Notes: generated by a model from the sequence alone, not told the origin. A stretch of DNA of 64,000 nt from Sphingomonas sp. YR710 (GCF_900101455.1 NZ_FMZJ01000009.1:1-64000); one strand, 5' to 3'. Shown: positions 18,904 through 28,739, counted from the first letter of the stretch. Made by a program: numbers and translations.

Positions 18904-19111
18904 CGTCTCTCCCTTTCTCATTTTCTTAATTCTTAATCTCACCGAATCATGACAATGTATAGCATGTATTTTCGCGAGCGAGCGTTACACCTTGTTTTTG
19001 GGGCGCCTGCCCGCTCTCACGCGGCCCGCAAACGTGGAATCGAATGCGCGAACCACGCCCACCCCAGCCAAGAAGGCCGGAAACAATCATACCGAATTGG
19101 GAGATCGACAT

Positions 19112-19930
19112 ATGAAAGGCTTAGAATCGCGCAAAAGCGCTGGCGGAAGACTGAAAGGCCGGGTTGCGATCGTGACCGGTGCAGGATCAAAGAGCTCGGA
19201 CAGCGATTCCCTGGTGGGAACCGGGAAAGCCATCGCCGTGCAGATGGCGCGAGAGGGATGCGCCATACTGCTGGTAGATCGCCACGAGGATCGGGCGATC
19301 GAAACCCGCCGGATGATCGAGGAAGAAGGCGGCGAGGCCGCTGTCCTGGCGCTGGAGCTCACCGATCCGTCATCCAGCCAGCGGATAGCAAGTGAAGCGC
19401 TCAACCGCTTCGGCCGCATCGACATCCTCGTCAACAACGCCGCGGCTTATGCACAATCGAAGTTTCTCGAAACGACGCAGGAAGACGTGCAGGCGGTCGT
19501 TGCGGTAAACCTCATCGTCCCGCTGATGCTGTCCCAGGCGGTCATTCCCGCGATGATAAAGGCCGGCGGCGGATCGGTCGTCTATATCTCTTCGATCCTC
19601 GCAATGCGGGGACCCGGCCCGGTGGCTTATGCCGCTTCGAAGGCTGGGCTGATGGGCTTGGCCACCAGCCTCGCCAATAGTTTTGGAGAGAAAGGCATCC
19701 GCTTCAACTGTGTGGCGCCGGGGATGGTCGACACACCAGTGCGCCGGGCACTGATTGCGCGATCGGGCATCGACCTCTCCGCGAATCCGCGGTTCAGCGG
19801 CACCCCGTTGAATGTCCAGGGCGATGCCTGGGATGTTGCCCATACCGTAGCTTTCCTGTCGAGCGATGAAGGACGCTATCTCACCGGCCTGATGATCCCG
19901 GTTGACGGAGGCAGCACGACCCGGCTTTGA
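19112..19930 (+). CDS. Short-chain dehydrogenase/reductase
   Basis: 272 aa from the ATG at 19112, with GGGAG 9 bp upstream. The dinucleotide loop is enlarged (TGAGSKSSDSDSLVGTG), a variant seen in some SDR subgroups. NNAAAY, a Ser in YISSIL and YAASK follow, and it ends PVDGGSTTRL. It is transcribed away from SDR B (18172-18903) across a 208-bp gap and converges on the TauD-type gene. It is not especially close to the SDR A/B pair. The frame is open back to 18992, but that part lacks SDR character. Substrate unknown. Confidence 0.9.
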   Translation: MKGLESRKSAGGRLKGRVAIVTGAGSKSSDSDSLVGTGKAIAVQMAREGCAILLVDRHEDRAIETRRMIEEEGGEAAVLALELTDPSSSQRIASEALNRFGRIDILVNNAAAYAQSKFLETTQEDVQAVVAVNLIVPLMLSQAVIPAMIKAGGGSVVYISSILAMRGPGPVAYAASKAGLMGLATSLANSFGEKGIRFNCVAPGMVDTPVRRALIARSGIDLSANPRFSGTPLNVQGDAWDVAHTVAFLSSDEGRYLTGLMIPVDGGSTTRL

Positions 19931-20010
19931 GGCGGGCCGCTCCGGCGGAGGGTGAAAGGGCATTTTTCAGCCGCCCAGCCGCTGTCGAAGTCTTGCGAGC
20001 GGCGCCCCTA

Positions 20011-20931
20011 TCAGGCCGCACCAAGCTGCAACGCCGTGGCAAGCGGCTCGGTCCCTTCAACCGCGAAACGATGCATTCGCCGCCCGGAACTCAGATCGAA
20101 TGGACGCACCCGGTGCATCGTGCCGGTATTATCCCAGATCACCACGTCGCGCGCTTTCCAGCGATGCTTATAGACGTATTTGTCCTGAGTCGTGTGCGCC
20201 AGCAGCCGCTGGAGCAACTCGTGGCTGTCGACGAAATGCATATCGACGATGTGCGACGCCGTCGCTCCAATGACGAGCGATCGGCGACCGGATTTGTGTC
20301 GCCATACAAGCGGCCGCACGCCGCGATGCCCCTGCCAGGTTTGGAAACGTTCCACCGACGGTTCCGGGACGGCATAATTATGCGCCGCCTTCATCGTGTG
20401 GACCACCTCGAGCGTCGACAGATACTCCTGCTCATCCAGCGGAAGATCCTCGAAGGCAGCATAGGTGTTGGCGAATTCGGTTTCGCCGCCCTCCGGTGCA
20501 ACCACGCGCGCGGCCAGCAAGGTCGCAAAGGGCGGCATCTCGGTATAGGTGCCATCGACGTGCCAGAAATAGCTGCCCGGGATGTGGACGACCTCGAGCA
20601 TTCCCTTATTCTCGTAGAGCGCGCCCTGCCGGACCTCGCCGATCGTCGCGGTCAGCGCGCGCAGCTGGTCGTCGTCGAAGTCGACGCCCCTTATCGCGAT
20701 CACGCCCCGTCGGATCAGCAGCTCGCGAAACTCATCCGCATACGCCCCCTCCAGCAGCGCCTGGGGGTCGACCACGACCTCGGAACCGATCGCCGGCGTC
20801 AAATCAATGGTATTCAGCAAGACATCTCTCCACTGGACACGCCTCGCACGATCACGGGCACGCCCTTCCATCGAATCTACACTAACTGTTAGCATGGTTT
20901 CACACCGCTCCTCAACGGTGTCAATCGGCAT
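20011..20931 (-). CDS. TauD/TfdA-family 2-oxoglutarate dioxygenase
   Basis: 306 aa. HxD is His124-Val-Asp126 in FWHVDGTY. The distal His is His273 in TMHRVRPFD, and the 2-oxoglutarate Arg lies in the 284-288 stretch RRMHR. Family members cleave or hydroxylate taurine, phenoxyacetates and other small acids. The start at 20931 is preceded by GGAAGGA; an internal ATG at residue 13 also has a GAGGAG upstream. It is convergent with the SDR at 19112-19930 and divergent from the SDR at 21227. It may add a further hydroxylation or ether-cleavage step. Confidence 0.88.
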   Translation of the reverse strand: MPIDTVEERCETMLTVSVDSMEGRARDRARRVQWRDVLLNTIDLTPAIGSEVVVDPQALLEGAYADEFRELLIRRGVIAIRGVDFDDDQLRALTATIGEVRQGALYENKGMLEVVHIPGSYFWHVDGTYTEMPPFATLLAARVVAPEGGETEFANTYAAFEDLPLDEQEYLSTLEVVHTMKAAHNYAVPEPSVERFQTWQGHRGVRPLVWRHKSGRRSLVIGATASHIVDMHFVDSHELLQRLLAHTTQDKYVYKHRWKARDVVIWDNTGTMHRVRPFDLSSGRRMHRFAVEGTEPLATALQLGAA

Positions 20932-21064
20932 TCGCCGTTTTCCTTCCCCAATTGCTTGAAATGCTTAGCTGCGACGAAATGAGATGCCCGCGTACGTCGG
21001 CCTCATTTCCCGGCCTGACGGACATCGGCATATCTCTACTGGGGGCATCACGCGTACATTGCCG

Positions 21065-21121
21065 TTGACACGGACATCGCAGCCGGCCTACCCATTTATA
21101 AGAACTATAGCACTAGATATT
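21065..21121 (+). promoter_or_regulatory. Shared promoter/operator element, site 1
   Basis: TTGACA at 21065-21070 is followed 29 bp later by AAGAACTATA-GC-ACTAGATATT (21100-21121), upstream of the SDR at 21227. The same arrangement occurs in reverse at 28740-28796 upstream of another SDR, with 20 of 22 positions identical and the same 29-bp spacing. A weak -10 (TACCCA) lies 18 bp after TTGACA, which would put the 22-bp element over the transcription start, as for a repressor. Confidence 0.65.
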
Positions 21122-21226
21122 CACTTGCTGCCGCGGCGGCAGGGGGGCGAGGATATTTGCAGCCAACCGGCCACGAGCCGACTGCATCGTCGCGGTTCAT
21201 TTCGGCAAGCAGCCAGGGAGAGGCGC

Positions 21227-22204
21227 GTGAAGATATCGTTTGAAGGTCAGGTCGCGGTGGTTACCGGCGGCGGCGGCGGCATCGGCCGAGTCCAGGCGCT
21301 GGAACTGGCGCGGCGCGGCGCCTCCGTGGTGGTCAATGACGTTGGCGGGCTGGACCGGCCCGAAGGCCCTTCCGCCGACGACGTCGTTGCCGAAATCCTG
21401 GCCGAGGGCGGCCGAGCGGTGGCTTCGCACGATTCGGTTGCAACGCCAGAGGGAGGTAAGGCAATCATCGATTGCGCGCTGGATAATTTCGGAACGGTCG
21501 ACGCCATTCTGCACTATGCCGGCACCTGGCGCAGCGTCCTCTATGAAGAGATGACGATCGACCAGCTTGACCCGGTGCTCGACGTCCATCTCCGCGGCGC
21601 ATTCTTCGTCACCCAGCCGGCATGGGAGATCATGAAGGCAAAGGGCTATGGTCGTATCGTGCTCTGCAGCTCCAGCACCGGCGTGTTCGGGCGGCGCTTC
21701 GGCAGCAATTATTCGGCGGCGAAGGCCGGTCTTATGGGGCTTGGGCGGACCCTCGCGCTCGAAGGGCGCCAATATGGTATCCTCGCCAACTGCCTCATGC
21801 CGATCGCCCGATCCAGCGTGCAGAAATATCAGGCGTCATTTCCGCCGGCGATGATGGAGGACTATAAGGTGACCGGCCTTCCGCGCCCGATCCCGGAGGA
21901 AGCGACCACCGAACGGTTGGTGCCGCTGCCGACCTATCTGGCGAGCAGTGCCTGCACCGTTTCCGGCGAGTCTTTCTCCGGCGGCGGTGGTCGCTACGCA
22001 CGCGTCTTCGTCGGCGTCACTGACGGTTGGCTCAGCGAGCGTGACTCCTGCCCCACTGCGGAGGACATCGCCGACCATCTGGACGAGATCGAGGATCGCA
22101 GCTCGTTCCTCGTCCCAAATTCGATCTACGATGAACTCCGCTCGATCGCCGAGCGGATCGCCAAACGCGATGGAACCGAATTGCCGACGGTAGCGGCAAG
22201 CTAA
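21227..22204 (+). CDS. Short-chain dehydrogenase, MFE-2/17-beta-HSD4-like
   Basis: 325 aa from a GTG at 21227 with AGGGAG just upstream; the open frame extends to 20984 without SDR features. TGGGGGIGR, NDVGG and NYSAAK place it with the long SDRs that resemble the 3-hydroxyacyl-CoA dehydrogenase part of multifunctional enzyme 2. These act on 3-hydroxyacyl-CoA or hydroxysteroid substrates. The tail after residue 240 (FSGGGGRYARVFVG) is characteristic of the group. It starts a rightward run with the NTF2-like gene, DLH B and the amidohydrolase, and carries the shared 22-bp element in its promoter. Confidence 0.88.
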   Translation: MKISFEGQVAVVTGGGGGIGRVQALELARRGASVVVNDVGGLDRPEGPSADDVVAEILAEGGRAVASHDSVATPEGGKAIIDCALDNFGTVDAILHYAGTWRSVLYEEMTIDQLDPVLDVHLRGAFFVTQPAWEIMKAKGYGRIVLCSSSTGVFGRRFGSNYSAAKAGLMGLGRTLALEGRQYGILANCLMPIARSSVQKYQASFPPAMMEDYKVTGLPRPIPEEATTERLVPLPTYLASSACTVSGESFSGGGGRYARVFVGVTDGWLSERDSCPTAEDIADHLDEIEDRSSFLVPNSIYDELRSIAERIAKRDGTELPTVAAS

Positions 22205-22481
22205 GCCCTATCCGGAGCAAGGGGGCGCCCACCTCATCGTCCTGAGACGCCGAAAACTCCTGAATGGACGTTGGCCCGGATCGGGCGGGATTTGCGATCA
22301 GGAACCGCGCCACGCAATCGGCCTGGCTGCGGCAAACGAGGTGGGCGACTGACCCGAACCGTCAGGTGAACCTGGCCATCGCCTCGTGACGCGGGCAGGA
22401 AAAATTGCACCGGTAACGGGCGAGTATTTCGCGCAACGAGATGCTAGAGCAGCGAACTGGATCATAGAGAGGAAAGATAAA

Positions 22482-23387
22482 ATGGCCCAGGCGAACGCAC
22501 AATCGCTGAGTGAAGAAGCGGTCATGCATGCATATTTGGCCAAACGTGCCGGCGATCTCAGCTGGCGTCATATCTTCGCGGAATTCACGCAGGACCCATA
22601 TCAGATCGCCGAGACACTCGCGACAGGCGCGCCGATCGCCTGGACCCTGGCGCTGCCGTCCGAAGCCCATGGCGGCGCATATCGTTTCCGCACCGGCGTC
22701 ACGATCGAAGAAGTTCGTCAGCGCTATGAGGAATTGCGCAGCGACCTCGAGATCCACGGTTGGGAGCCGATGCTCGAGATCCGTACCGGCTGGTACATGA
22801 TGTCCCAGGGCATTTCGCAGCTCAAGATCGCCGCAACCGGGGAAATGCGAAAAGGCGAAACCGTCGTGATGTTCCCCGTCGGCGTTGACGGTATCCTCGG
22901 CGAGCTGCAGGTCGGCACCGTGGGACGCATGCCGGATGGCACGGAACCCGCCGAAGAGGGTCGCCTGCCGTTGCGCCGCATGGCCGTGCTGGCCGAACAT
23001 GAAGACTATATCGCAGCGCTGCGTGCGGAGGACGTCGATCGCATCGTCGCCGCGCACATGGATGACGCGGCGATTGCCATCCGTAACTACCTTACCGACG
23101 AATCGAGCCTGCTCAACGTCGCAGGGCATGCGGCGATCAGGGACCATTATACGCGGTTGTTCGCAAAGTATCGCGTGCTCGACGTGCAACTCGTGAACCG
23201 GGTCGCCGAGAGCTGGTACATCTTCGCCGAGCTGCAATGGAAGGTCGAAGAGCGGAGTTCGGGCCGGACGCTGGCCTTCTGCACGGCAGATCTCAACTCG
23301 ATCGACCCCGATCGGAAATATTGGGTGCGCACCGGCGCGGGAACGGACCCGGTCGAGGCCCGCGAGCATCCGCTGCCCACCATGTGA
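22482..23387 (+). CDS. NTF2/SnoaL-like domain protein
   Basis: 301 aa from the ATG at 22482 (GAGAGGAAAG upstream). The C-terminal half (from about residue 195: EDYIAALRAEDVDRIVAAHMDD) resembles the SnoaL/NTF2 fold found in ketosteroid isomerase-like and dehydratase proteins. The N-terminal half is not recognised. No known catalytic residues can be assigned. It lies 277 bp after an SDR and 77 bp before DLH B, all rightward. It may be an isomerase, hydratase or lyase acting on a pathway intermediate, but this is inferred from context only. Confidence 0.75.
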   Translation: MAQANAQSLSEEAVMHAYLAKRAGDLSWRHIFAEFTQDPYQIAETLATGAPIAWTLALPSEAHGGAYRFRTGVTIEEVRQRYEELRSDLEIHGWEPMLEIRTGWYMMSQGISQLKIAATGEMRKGETVVMFPVGVDGILGELQVGTVGRMPDGTEPAEEGRLPLRRMAVLAEHEDYIAALRAEDVDRIVAAHMDDAAIAIRNYLTDESSLLNVAGHAAIRDHYTRLFAKYRVLDVQLVNRVAESWYIFAELQWKVEERSSGRTLAFCTADLNSIDPDRKYWVRTGAGTDPVEAREHPLPTM

Positions 23388-23464
23388 CCCTCGACCGGAC
23401 GAATGCGCAGATTATGCGTCAACGTCCAGATCATTGATTGATTCATATTCAGGAGAAGTTTGGA

Positions 23465-24175
23465 ATGTCTGGTACCCATACGGTCGATAGCAGCGGCTCG
23501 CAAATGAAGATCTACGAGGTGAAGCCGGACGGAACGCCGAAGGGTGCCGTCATTGTCATCCAGGAAGCCTTCGGGATCACCGATCACATCATGGACATTT
23601 GCAAGCGCCTCGCCGCGGAAGGCTATGTCGCGGTTGCCCCGCACATGTTCCACCGCACCGGCGACCCGCTGATCCCCTACGACAAGATGCCGGAGGTCGT
23701 GCCCCATATCATGAAGCTCAACCGGGCCGACATCGAATCGGACCTTAAGGCGACGCTCGATTTCCTTGCCGCGGCCGGCTTTTCGGGCAGGCAGGTTGCG
23801 ATCATCGGATTCTGCATGGGCGGTACAATCTCGTTCTTCGCCGGTGCCGAATGGGCGCTGGGCGCCGCGGTCACCTTTTACGGTGGCGGTATCGCGCAGG
23901 GTCGCTTCGGTCTGCCCGCGTTGGTCGATCAGGCGCCGTCTCTGAAAACCCCCTGGCTCGGCAATTTCGGAGATCTCGATCAGAGCATCCCTGTTGCCGA
24001 AGTCGATGCCTTGCGCGAAGCCGCCGCCAGCGCCGCTGTCGATACCGAGGTGAACCGGTATCCCGAAGCCGATCACGGCTTCCACTGCAACGATCGCAGT
24101 TCGTTCAACGCCGCGTCTTCGAAGGATGCGTGGGCGAAGACGGTGCAGTTCCTCGACGCCCACGTCCAAAGCTGA
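23465..24175 (+). CDS. Dienelactone hydrolase family protein (copy B)
   Basis: 236 aa from the ATG at 23465 with AGGAG 9 bp upstream; a longer frame from 23438 is less likely. Cys117 (GFCMGG), Asp172 (GDLDQSIP), His204 (ADHGFHC) and Glu36 are all conserved. It aligns without gaps to copy A at 270-983, differing mainly at scattered surface positions and the C-terminus. Two near-identical hydrolases at opposite ends of the cluster suggest duplication, either for dosage or for two lactone or ester intermediates. It is followed after 253 bp by the amidohydrolase. Confidence 0.9.
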   Translation: MSGTHTVDSSGSQMKIYEVKPDGTPKGAVIVIQEAFGITDHIMDICKRLAAEGYVAVAPHMFHRTGDPLIPYDKMPEVVPHIMKLNRADIESDLKATLDFLAAAGFSGRQVAIIGFCMGGTISFFAGAEWALGAAVTFYGGGIAQGRFGLPALVDQAPSLKTPWLGNFGDLDQSIPVAEVDALREAAASAAVDTEVNRYPEADHGFHCNDRSSFNAASSKDAWAKTVQFLDAHVQS

Positions 24176-24428
24176 TCGGCGCACCGCAAGCGGCCCCGCT
24201 CTGGATGCCATCATCCGGAGCGGGGGTTCGACTCGCCGAAGCCTAAGATCATCCGGCGAACGTGGCGGTGAAGCTTCGCAAAGTTCCCGGGGGGCGGGTT
24301 GCCGACCGCTCAGCCTCATCGATCGCGCTTGATACCGTCCGTCAATCCGCTAGAGGATTATATTATTAGGGCTGTGGATCCGGAGTCGTGGCGCGGCCGG
24401 ATCCGTTATAGGTGGAGGAAATTTTCCC

Positions 24429-26162
24429 ATGTCGAACATCACCGCCGATCTCATCATACGCAATGGCCTGATCGTGAATGGTACGGGCGGCGAGCCCTAT
24501 AAGGGAGACGTCGCGATCAAGGACGGCAAGATCGTCGAGGTCGGCACGGTCAGCGGATCCAGCAAGGAGGAAATCGATGCCACCGGCTGCATCGTGACCC
24601 CGGGCTTCGTCGACCTTCACACCCATTATGACGGTCACGTCCTGTGGGACACGCATCTGAAGCCGTCTTCGAACCACGGTGTGACGACCGCGCTGATCGG
24701 CAATTGCGGCGTCGGCTTTGCCCCGTGCAAGCCCGAGACGCGGGCTGTGATGCTGAACTTCATGGAAGGCGTCGAAGACATCCCCAAGGAAGTGATGGAG
24801 GCCGGCCTCCCGTGGAATTGGGAAACATTCCCCGAATATCTCGATGCCGTGGCCGCGCGTCACCTGGACATGGATGTCGCCGCGCATATCGGCCATATCC
24901 CGCTGCGCGCGTATGTGATGGGTGAGCGCGGGATCCATCGCGAGGCCGCCAGCCCCGAGGAAATCGAGAAGATGGGCAAGATCGCCGAGGAGGCGGTTCG
25001 CGCCGGGGCGATCGGTTTTTCAACATCGCGCACCTCGCATCACCAGAGCCGCGATGGCTGGAAACCCGCCAGCCTTGACGCGACCGAGGCGGAACTGGTT
25101 GGCATCGCCAAGGGGGTTCAGCGCGGTGGTGGCGGGGCCATCCAGCTGATCACCGATTTCGGCGACCATGAGGGCGAATTCGGGTTGATGGAGTCGATGG
25201 CGCGCGAGTCCGGCTGCTCGGTCTCCTTCACGATGACGCAGAAAGACGACAATCTGAAGCGTCACGTCAAGACGATGGAGATGATCGAGAAGGCCAATGA
25301 CGAAGGGCTGGAGATCCGAGGCCAGGTGCTGAGCCGCCCGACAACCACCATCTTCGGACTGTCGGTGTTTGGACACCCGTTCGCGTTCTGCCCGAGCTAT
25401 CAAAAGATCGCTGATCTGCCGTTGCCCGAGCGGGTGGCGGAAATGCGGAAGCCCGAAGTTCGCAAGGCGATCCTCGACGAATTCCCCACGATCACCGACC
25501 ATCGTGCGTCGAAAGCCTATACGATGCTCGAGCGGATCTATGAACTCAGGGAGGTCGAACCCGAGCTCGAGCCATTCCCCGAAAACAGCCTTACCGGAAT
25601 GGCCGAAAAGCTTGGTATTCCCGCCAAGGAATATGCCTATGAGCGGCTGATCGCTGACGAGGGGCTGACGATGTTCATGCTGCCGTCGACAACGATGGTC
25701 GATCAGGCGATGGATGCCATCGAAAAGATGATGAAGCACCCCCACACGGTGCTGGCGCTGGGCGATGGCGGCGCACATTCCACGCAGATCTGCGACGCGA
25801 GCGCACAGTCGTACATGATTACCCGCTGGATCAAGGGCCGCCACGGGCGCTCGGTATCGCTGCCCGAGGGCATCAAGATGATCACCCTCGATCCGGCGAT
25901 CACCGCCGGCATGCTCGACCGCGGCGTTATCGAGGTGGGCTACAAGGCCGATCTCAATGTGATCGACCTCGACAACTTCACGCTTTACCGGCCGTTGCTG
26001 GTCAAGGATCTGCCGGCCGGCGCAGGGCGGGTGGTCATGCCGACGAAGGGCTATCGCGCCACGATCGTCAGCGGCGAGATTACCCGTCGGGACGATAAGG
26101 AGACCGGCCACCTGCCGGGTCGCCTTATCCGCGGACGCCAACCTGCACCGAAGGCGGCTTAA
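24429..26162 (+). CDS. Amidohydrolase, N-acyl-D-amino-acid deacylase-like
   Basis: 577 aa, amidohydrolase superfamily (subtype III/COG3653-like). The metal site is His64-x-His66 in VDLHTHYDGH. GNCGVGFAPC carries Cys93, a hallmark of D-aminoacylase relatives, and GDGGAHS near residue 450 holds the conserved Asp/His. Members hydrolyse N-acyl-D-amino acids, but in sphingomonad and mycobacterial catabolic clusters close homologues have no proven substrate and may act on C-C or ring amide/lactone bonds. GTGGAGG lies about 8 bp before the ATG. It ends a rightward run and faces the aldehyde dehydrogenase across a shared hairpin. Confidence 0.88.
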   Translation: MSNITADLIIRNGLIVNGTGGEPYKGDVAIKDGKIVEVGTVSGSSKEEIDATGCIVTPGFVDLHTHYDGHVLWDTHLKPSSNHGVTTALIGNCGVGFAPCKPETRAVMLNFMEGVEDIPKEVMEAGLPWNWETFPEYLDAVAARHLDMDVAAHIGHIPLRAYVMGERGIHREAASPEEIEKMGKIAEEAVRAGAIGFSTSRTSHHQSRDGWKPASLDATEAELVGIAKGVQRGGGGAIQLITDFGDHEGEFGLMESMARESGCSVSFTMTQKDDNLKRHVKTMEMIEKANDEGLEIRGQVLSRPTTTIFGLSVFGHPFAFCPSYQKIADLPLPERVAEMRKPEVRKAILDEFPTITDHRASKAYTMLERIYELREVEPELEPFPENSLTGMAEKLGIPAKEYAYERLIADEGLTMFMLPSTTMVDQAMDAIEKMMKHPHTVLALGDGGAHSTQICDASAQSYMITRWIKGRHGRSVSLPEGIKMITLDPAITAGMLDRGVIEVGYKADLNVIDLDNFTLYRPLLVKDLPAGAGRVVMPTKGYRATIVSGEITRRDDKETGHLPGRLIRGRQPAPKAA

Positions 26163-26234
26163 CACCGCGCAGCCAGGCCGCGACGCGCTCCTGTCAAGCG
26201 CGTCGCGACTTGCTCGCCTAGGAATCCCAGGTGC

Positions 26235-26260
26235 GGGCCGGGGCAAAGGCGCCCCGGCCC
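26235..26260. terminator. Bidirectional hairpin between convergent genes
   Basis: GGGCCGGGGC (26235-26244) and GCCCCGGCCC (26251-26260) form a perfect 10-bp GC stem with a 6-nt loop. It lies between the convergent amidohydrolase and aldehyde dehydrogenase genes. No T-run follows on either strand, so it may act with Rho or simply protect the RNA ends. Confidence 0.65.
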
Positions 26261-26300
26261 CTAACTTGGGTCACCTCTTTCAATCGTGGGCGGGCCGCCC

Positions 26301-27779
26301 CTACAGCTTTGACGGCATGGCATCGAGCAGCAGCAATTTGGCCTCGAGGAACGGCAGCAGCCCTTCCGTCCCGCCTTCGCGCCCGATCCCCGATTGCTTG
26401 AAGCCGCCGAAGGCGATGTTGCAGTCCCACCGCAGCGAATTATGCCCCACGGTGCCCGACCGCAGTTCGCGCGCCGCGGCGTAGGCGCGGTCGATGTCGT
26501 TGGTGAAGACCGATGAATTGAGCCCGTAGATCGTGTCGTTCGCGAGCGCGATGGCATTGGCTTCGCTGTCGGCGGCGATCACGCTGAGAACGGGGCCGAA
26601 AATCTCTTCCTGCGCGATGGTCGATTGATTATCGACATGTCCGAACACGGTCGGCTCGATATAATAGCCGCGGTTCAGATGCTTCGGCCGCCCGCCGCCG
26701 GTTGCGAGCGTGGCGCCTTCGGCCTTGCCCCTGGCGATGTAGCCTTCGACGCGATCGCGCTGACGCTCCATCGCCAGCGGTCCCATCTGGCTGGTGGCGT
26801 CGAACGGGTCGCCGACTTTGGTGTCACCGAACGACTGGCTGAGCGCATCGACCAGCGCATCATGGCGATCCCGGGTCACGATGATCCGGGTGAGCGACGA
26901 ACAGACCTGACCGGTCATCAATCGCGCGAGGCGCGCGATCGTGTTCGCCGCCACTTCGACATCATAATCGTCCAGGATCACCGCCGCCGATTTCCCGCCG
27001 AGCTCGAGCGTGCAGCGCGCGATCCGTTCGCCACAGGCCGAAGCGATCCGACGCCCGGCGGCGGTCGACCCGGTGAAGGTCACCTTATCTACGCCGGGAT
27101 GACGGACCAGCTTTTCGGACACCTCCCGCTCGGCCGTGAGCACATTCACGACGCCCGGCGGCAGACCGATCTTTTCGCAGATTTCCGCCAGCACATAAGC
27201 CGTGCCAGGCGCTTCGGGGGAAGGCTTTACGATCACGGTACATCCCGCGATCAACGCCGGCGCAATCTTATAGGCGATTGTCGAGGCGGGGCCATTCCAG
27301 GGGATGATCGCCGCGACGACGCCAACCGGCTCGCGCACGAGCAGTCCGACATTTCCGCTCCCCGGCCCCGGTTGGCGCTGTTCGATGAACGGAAATGTGC
27401 CGGCGAGATCGGCATAATAATTATAGATGCTCGCCACGCCTTTCGCGCCCATCTTCGCCATGCCGTGGAGAAACCCCGACTCGACCGTCCAGATCAATGC
27501 GGTGTCTTCGGCGCGCGCATCCATCTCCGTCGCAATCGCTCTGAGATATTGCGCCCTCTCCGCATGACTGAGGCGGGGCCAGGGCCCGGTATCGAACGCC
27601 TTTCGCGCAGCAGCGACGGCGCGATCAACATCTGCTTCCTGGGCCTCGGCGACGCTACCGAACAGCTCTTCGGTGCCACTATCGATGACGTCGATCATGC
27701 TCGAGGTGGACGGACTGATCCACTCCCCTCCAAAGAACAGCTTACCCGGGTGCTTCAAGGGCATTGTGATGGTCGACAT
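26301..27779 (-). CDS. NAD(P)-dependent aldehyde dehydrogenase
   Basis: 492 aa, normal length. The catalytic Cys293 is in GQVCSS, the general base Glu259 in LELGGKS, and Asn162 and Lys185 are in IPWNGP and IVKPSPEA. It oxidises an aldehyde to the carboxylic acid in the cytoplasm. GGAGAG lies 4 bp before the ATG at 27779. The SDR at 27878-28666 is 98 bp upstream on the same strand, so the pair could carry out alcohol to aldehyde to acid. Substrate unknown. Confidence 0.93.
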   Translation of the reverse strand: MSTITMPLKHPGKLFFGGEWISPSTSSMIDVIDSGTEELFGSVAEAQEADVDRAVAAARKAFDTGPWPRLSHAERAQYLRAIATEMDARAEDTALIWTVESGFLHGMAKMGAKGVASIYNYYADLAGTFPFIEQRQPGPGSGNVGLLVREPVGVVAAIIPWNGPASTIAYKIAPALIAGCTVIVKPSPEAPGTAYVLAEICEKIGLPPGVVNVLTAEREVSEKLVRHPGVDKVTFTGSTAAGRRIASACGERIARCTLELGGKSAAVILDDYDVEVAANTIARLARLMTGQVCSSLTRIIVTRDRHDALVDALSQSFGDTKVGDPFDATSQMGPLAMERQRDRVEGYIARGKAEGATLATGGGRPKHLNRGYYIEPTVFGHVDNQSTIAQEEIFGPVLSVIAADSEANAIALANDTIYGLNSSVFTNDIDRAYAAARELRSGTVGHNSLRWDCNIAFGGFKQSGIGREGGTEGLLPFLEAKLLLLDAMPSKL

Positions 27780-27877
27780 CGAACTCTCCTGTTCTTTTCA
27801 ATCGTGAACCGCGCACCGTCAGCGAGCGAGGCCGGTAGCCGAAGATCGAACGATCTCGGCCGAATATGTGCGCTCAA

Positions 27878-28666
27878 TCAAAGATCGGGAGAGATCTGGC
27901 GTCCCTCTTCGACGTCGCCGCCGTGGATCGGCAGGATCGCCCCGGTGACGAAGGCCGCTGCGGGCGACGCGAGATAGACCGCGCCATATCCGATCTCATC
28001 CGGCGTGCCGATGCGCCGCAGCCTGGTGGAGTTCACCGCGACCTCGTGGATTTCCGGCCGCGCCGCAAAGACCTGCTGCAACGCGGGCGTTTCGATGGGG
28101 CCGGGAATGATCGCGTTCACTCGCACCCGCGGCCCGAGATCGGCCGCCATCAATTTGGTCATGTGCGACAGGCCGGACTTCGCGACATAATAAGAGAGGT
28201 TGCCGCGGGTCGCCTTATATGCCCCAGGCGAGAGGATATTGATGATCGAAGCACCCGGCCGCACCAACAGGTGGGGAAGTGCCAGCTTCGCAAGCTCGAA
28301 CGAGATCGACACGATCAGGTGGAAGTGGGTTTCGAGTTCCTCGATCGTGGTGTCCACGAAGGCCGTCGACGTGCCGCCGCCGGCGTTGTTCACGAGAATG
28401 TCGAGCCCGCCGAATTCGGCGACGATCGCGTCGATCAGCGGCGGCAGAGCCGAAGCGTCCGCGATATCGACCGGAAAGGCCGCCGCTCGCCCGCCGCTCT
28501 CGCGGATGGCCGCCGCCGTCGCCTCGACCTCGGACGCGGTCCGCCCGGTGATCGCGACGGCCGCACCGGCCTCGGCGAACATGCGCGCGATCCCCGCGCC
28601 GATGCCCCGACCGCTACCGGTCACAAGGGCAACCTTGCCTTCAAGCGAGAACATCTCGTTCACCAT
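27878..28666 (-). CDS. Short-chain dehydrogenase/reductase
   Basis: 262 aa. It has TGSGRGIG, NNAGGG, a Ser in NILSPG and YYVAKSG as the Tyr-x3-Lys pair. The C-terminus carries PIHGGDVEEG, slightly different from the usual PVDGG. The start is near 28666 (ATG) or 28669 (GTG); GGAGAG lies close upstream. It is probably co-transcribed with the aldehyde dehydrogenase downstream. Its promoter carries the same 22-bp element as the SDR at 21227, so the two are probably controlled together. It is divergent from the SnoaL-like gene at 28931. Confidence 0.88.
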   Translation of the reverse strand: MVNEMFSLEGKVALVTGSGRGIGAGIARMFAEAGAAVAITGRTASEVEATAAAIRESGGRAAAFPVDIADASALPPLIDAIVAEFGGLDILVNNAGGGTSTAFVDTTIEELETHFHLIVSISFELAKLALPHLLVRPGASIINILSPGAYKATRGNLSYYVAKSGLSHMTKLMAADLGPRVRVNAIIPGPIETPALQQVFAARPEIHEVAVNSTRLRRIGTPDEIGYGAVYLASPAAAFVTGAILPIHGGDVEEGRQISPDL

Positions 28667-28739
28667 CACTCTCCATCATTATGAATTGCGACGGCCCTGA
28701 CTCCGGATCACCCGCCCGCCATCCACCGTCGCCGCGCGA

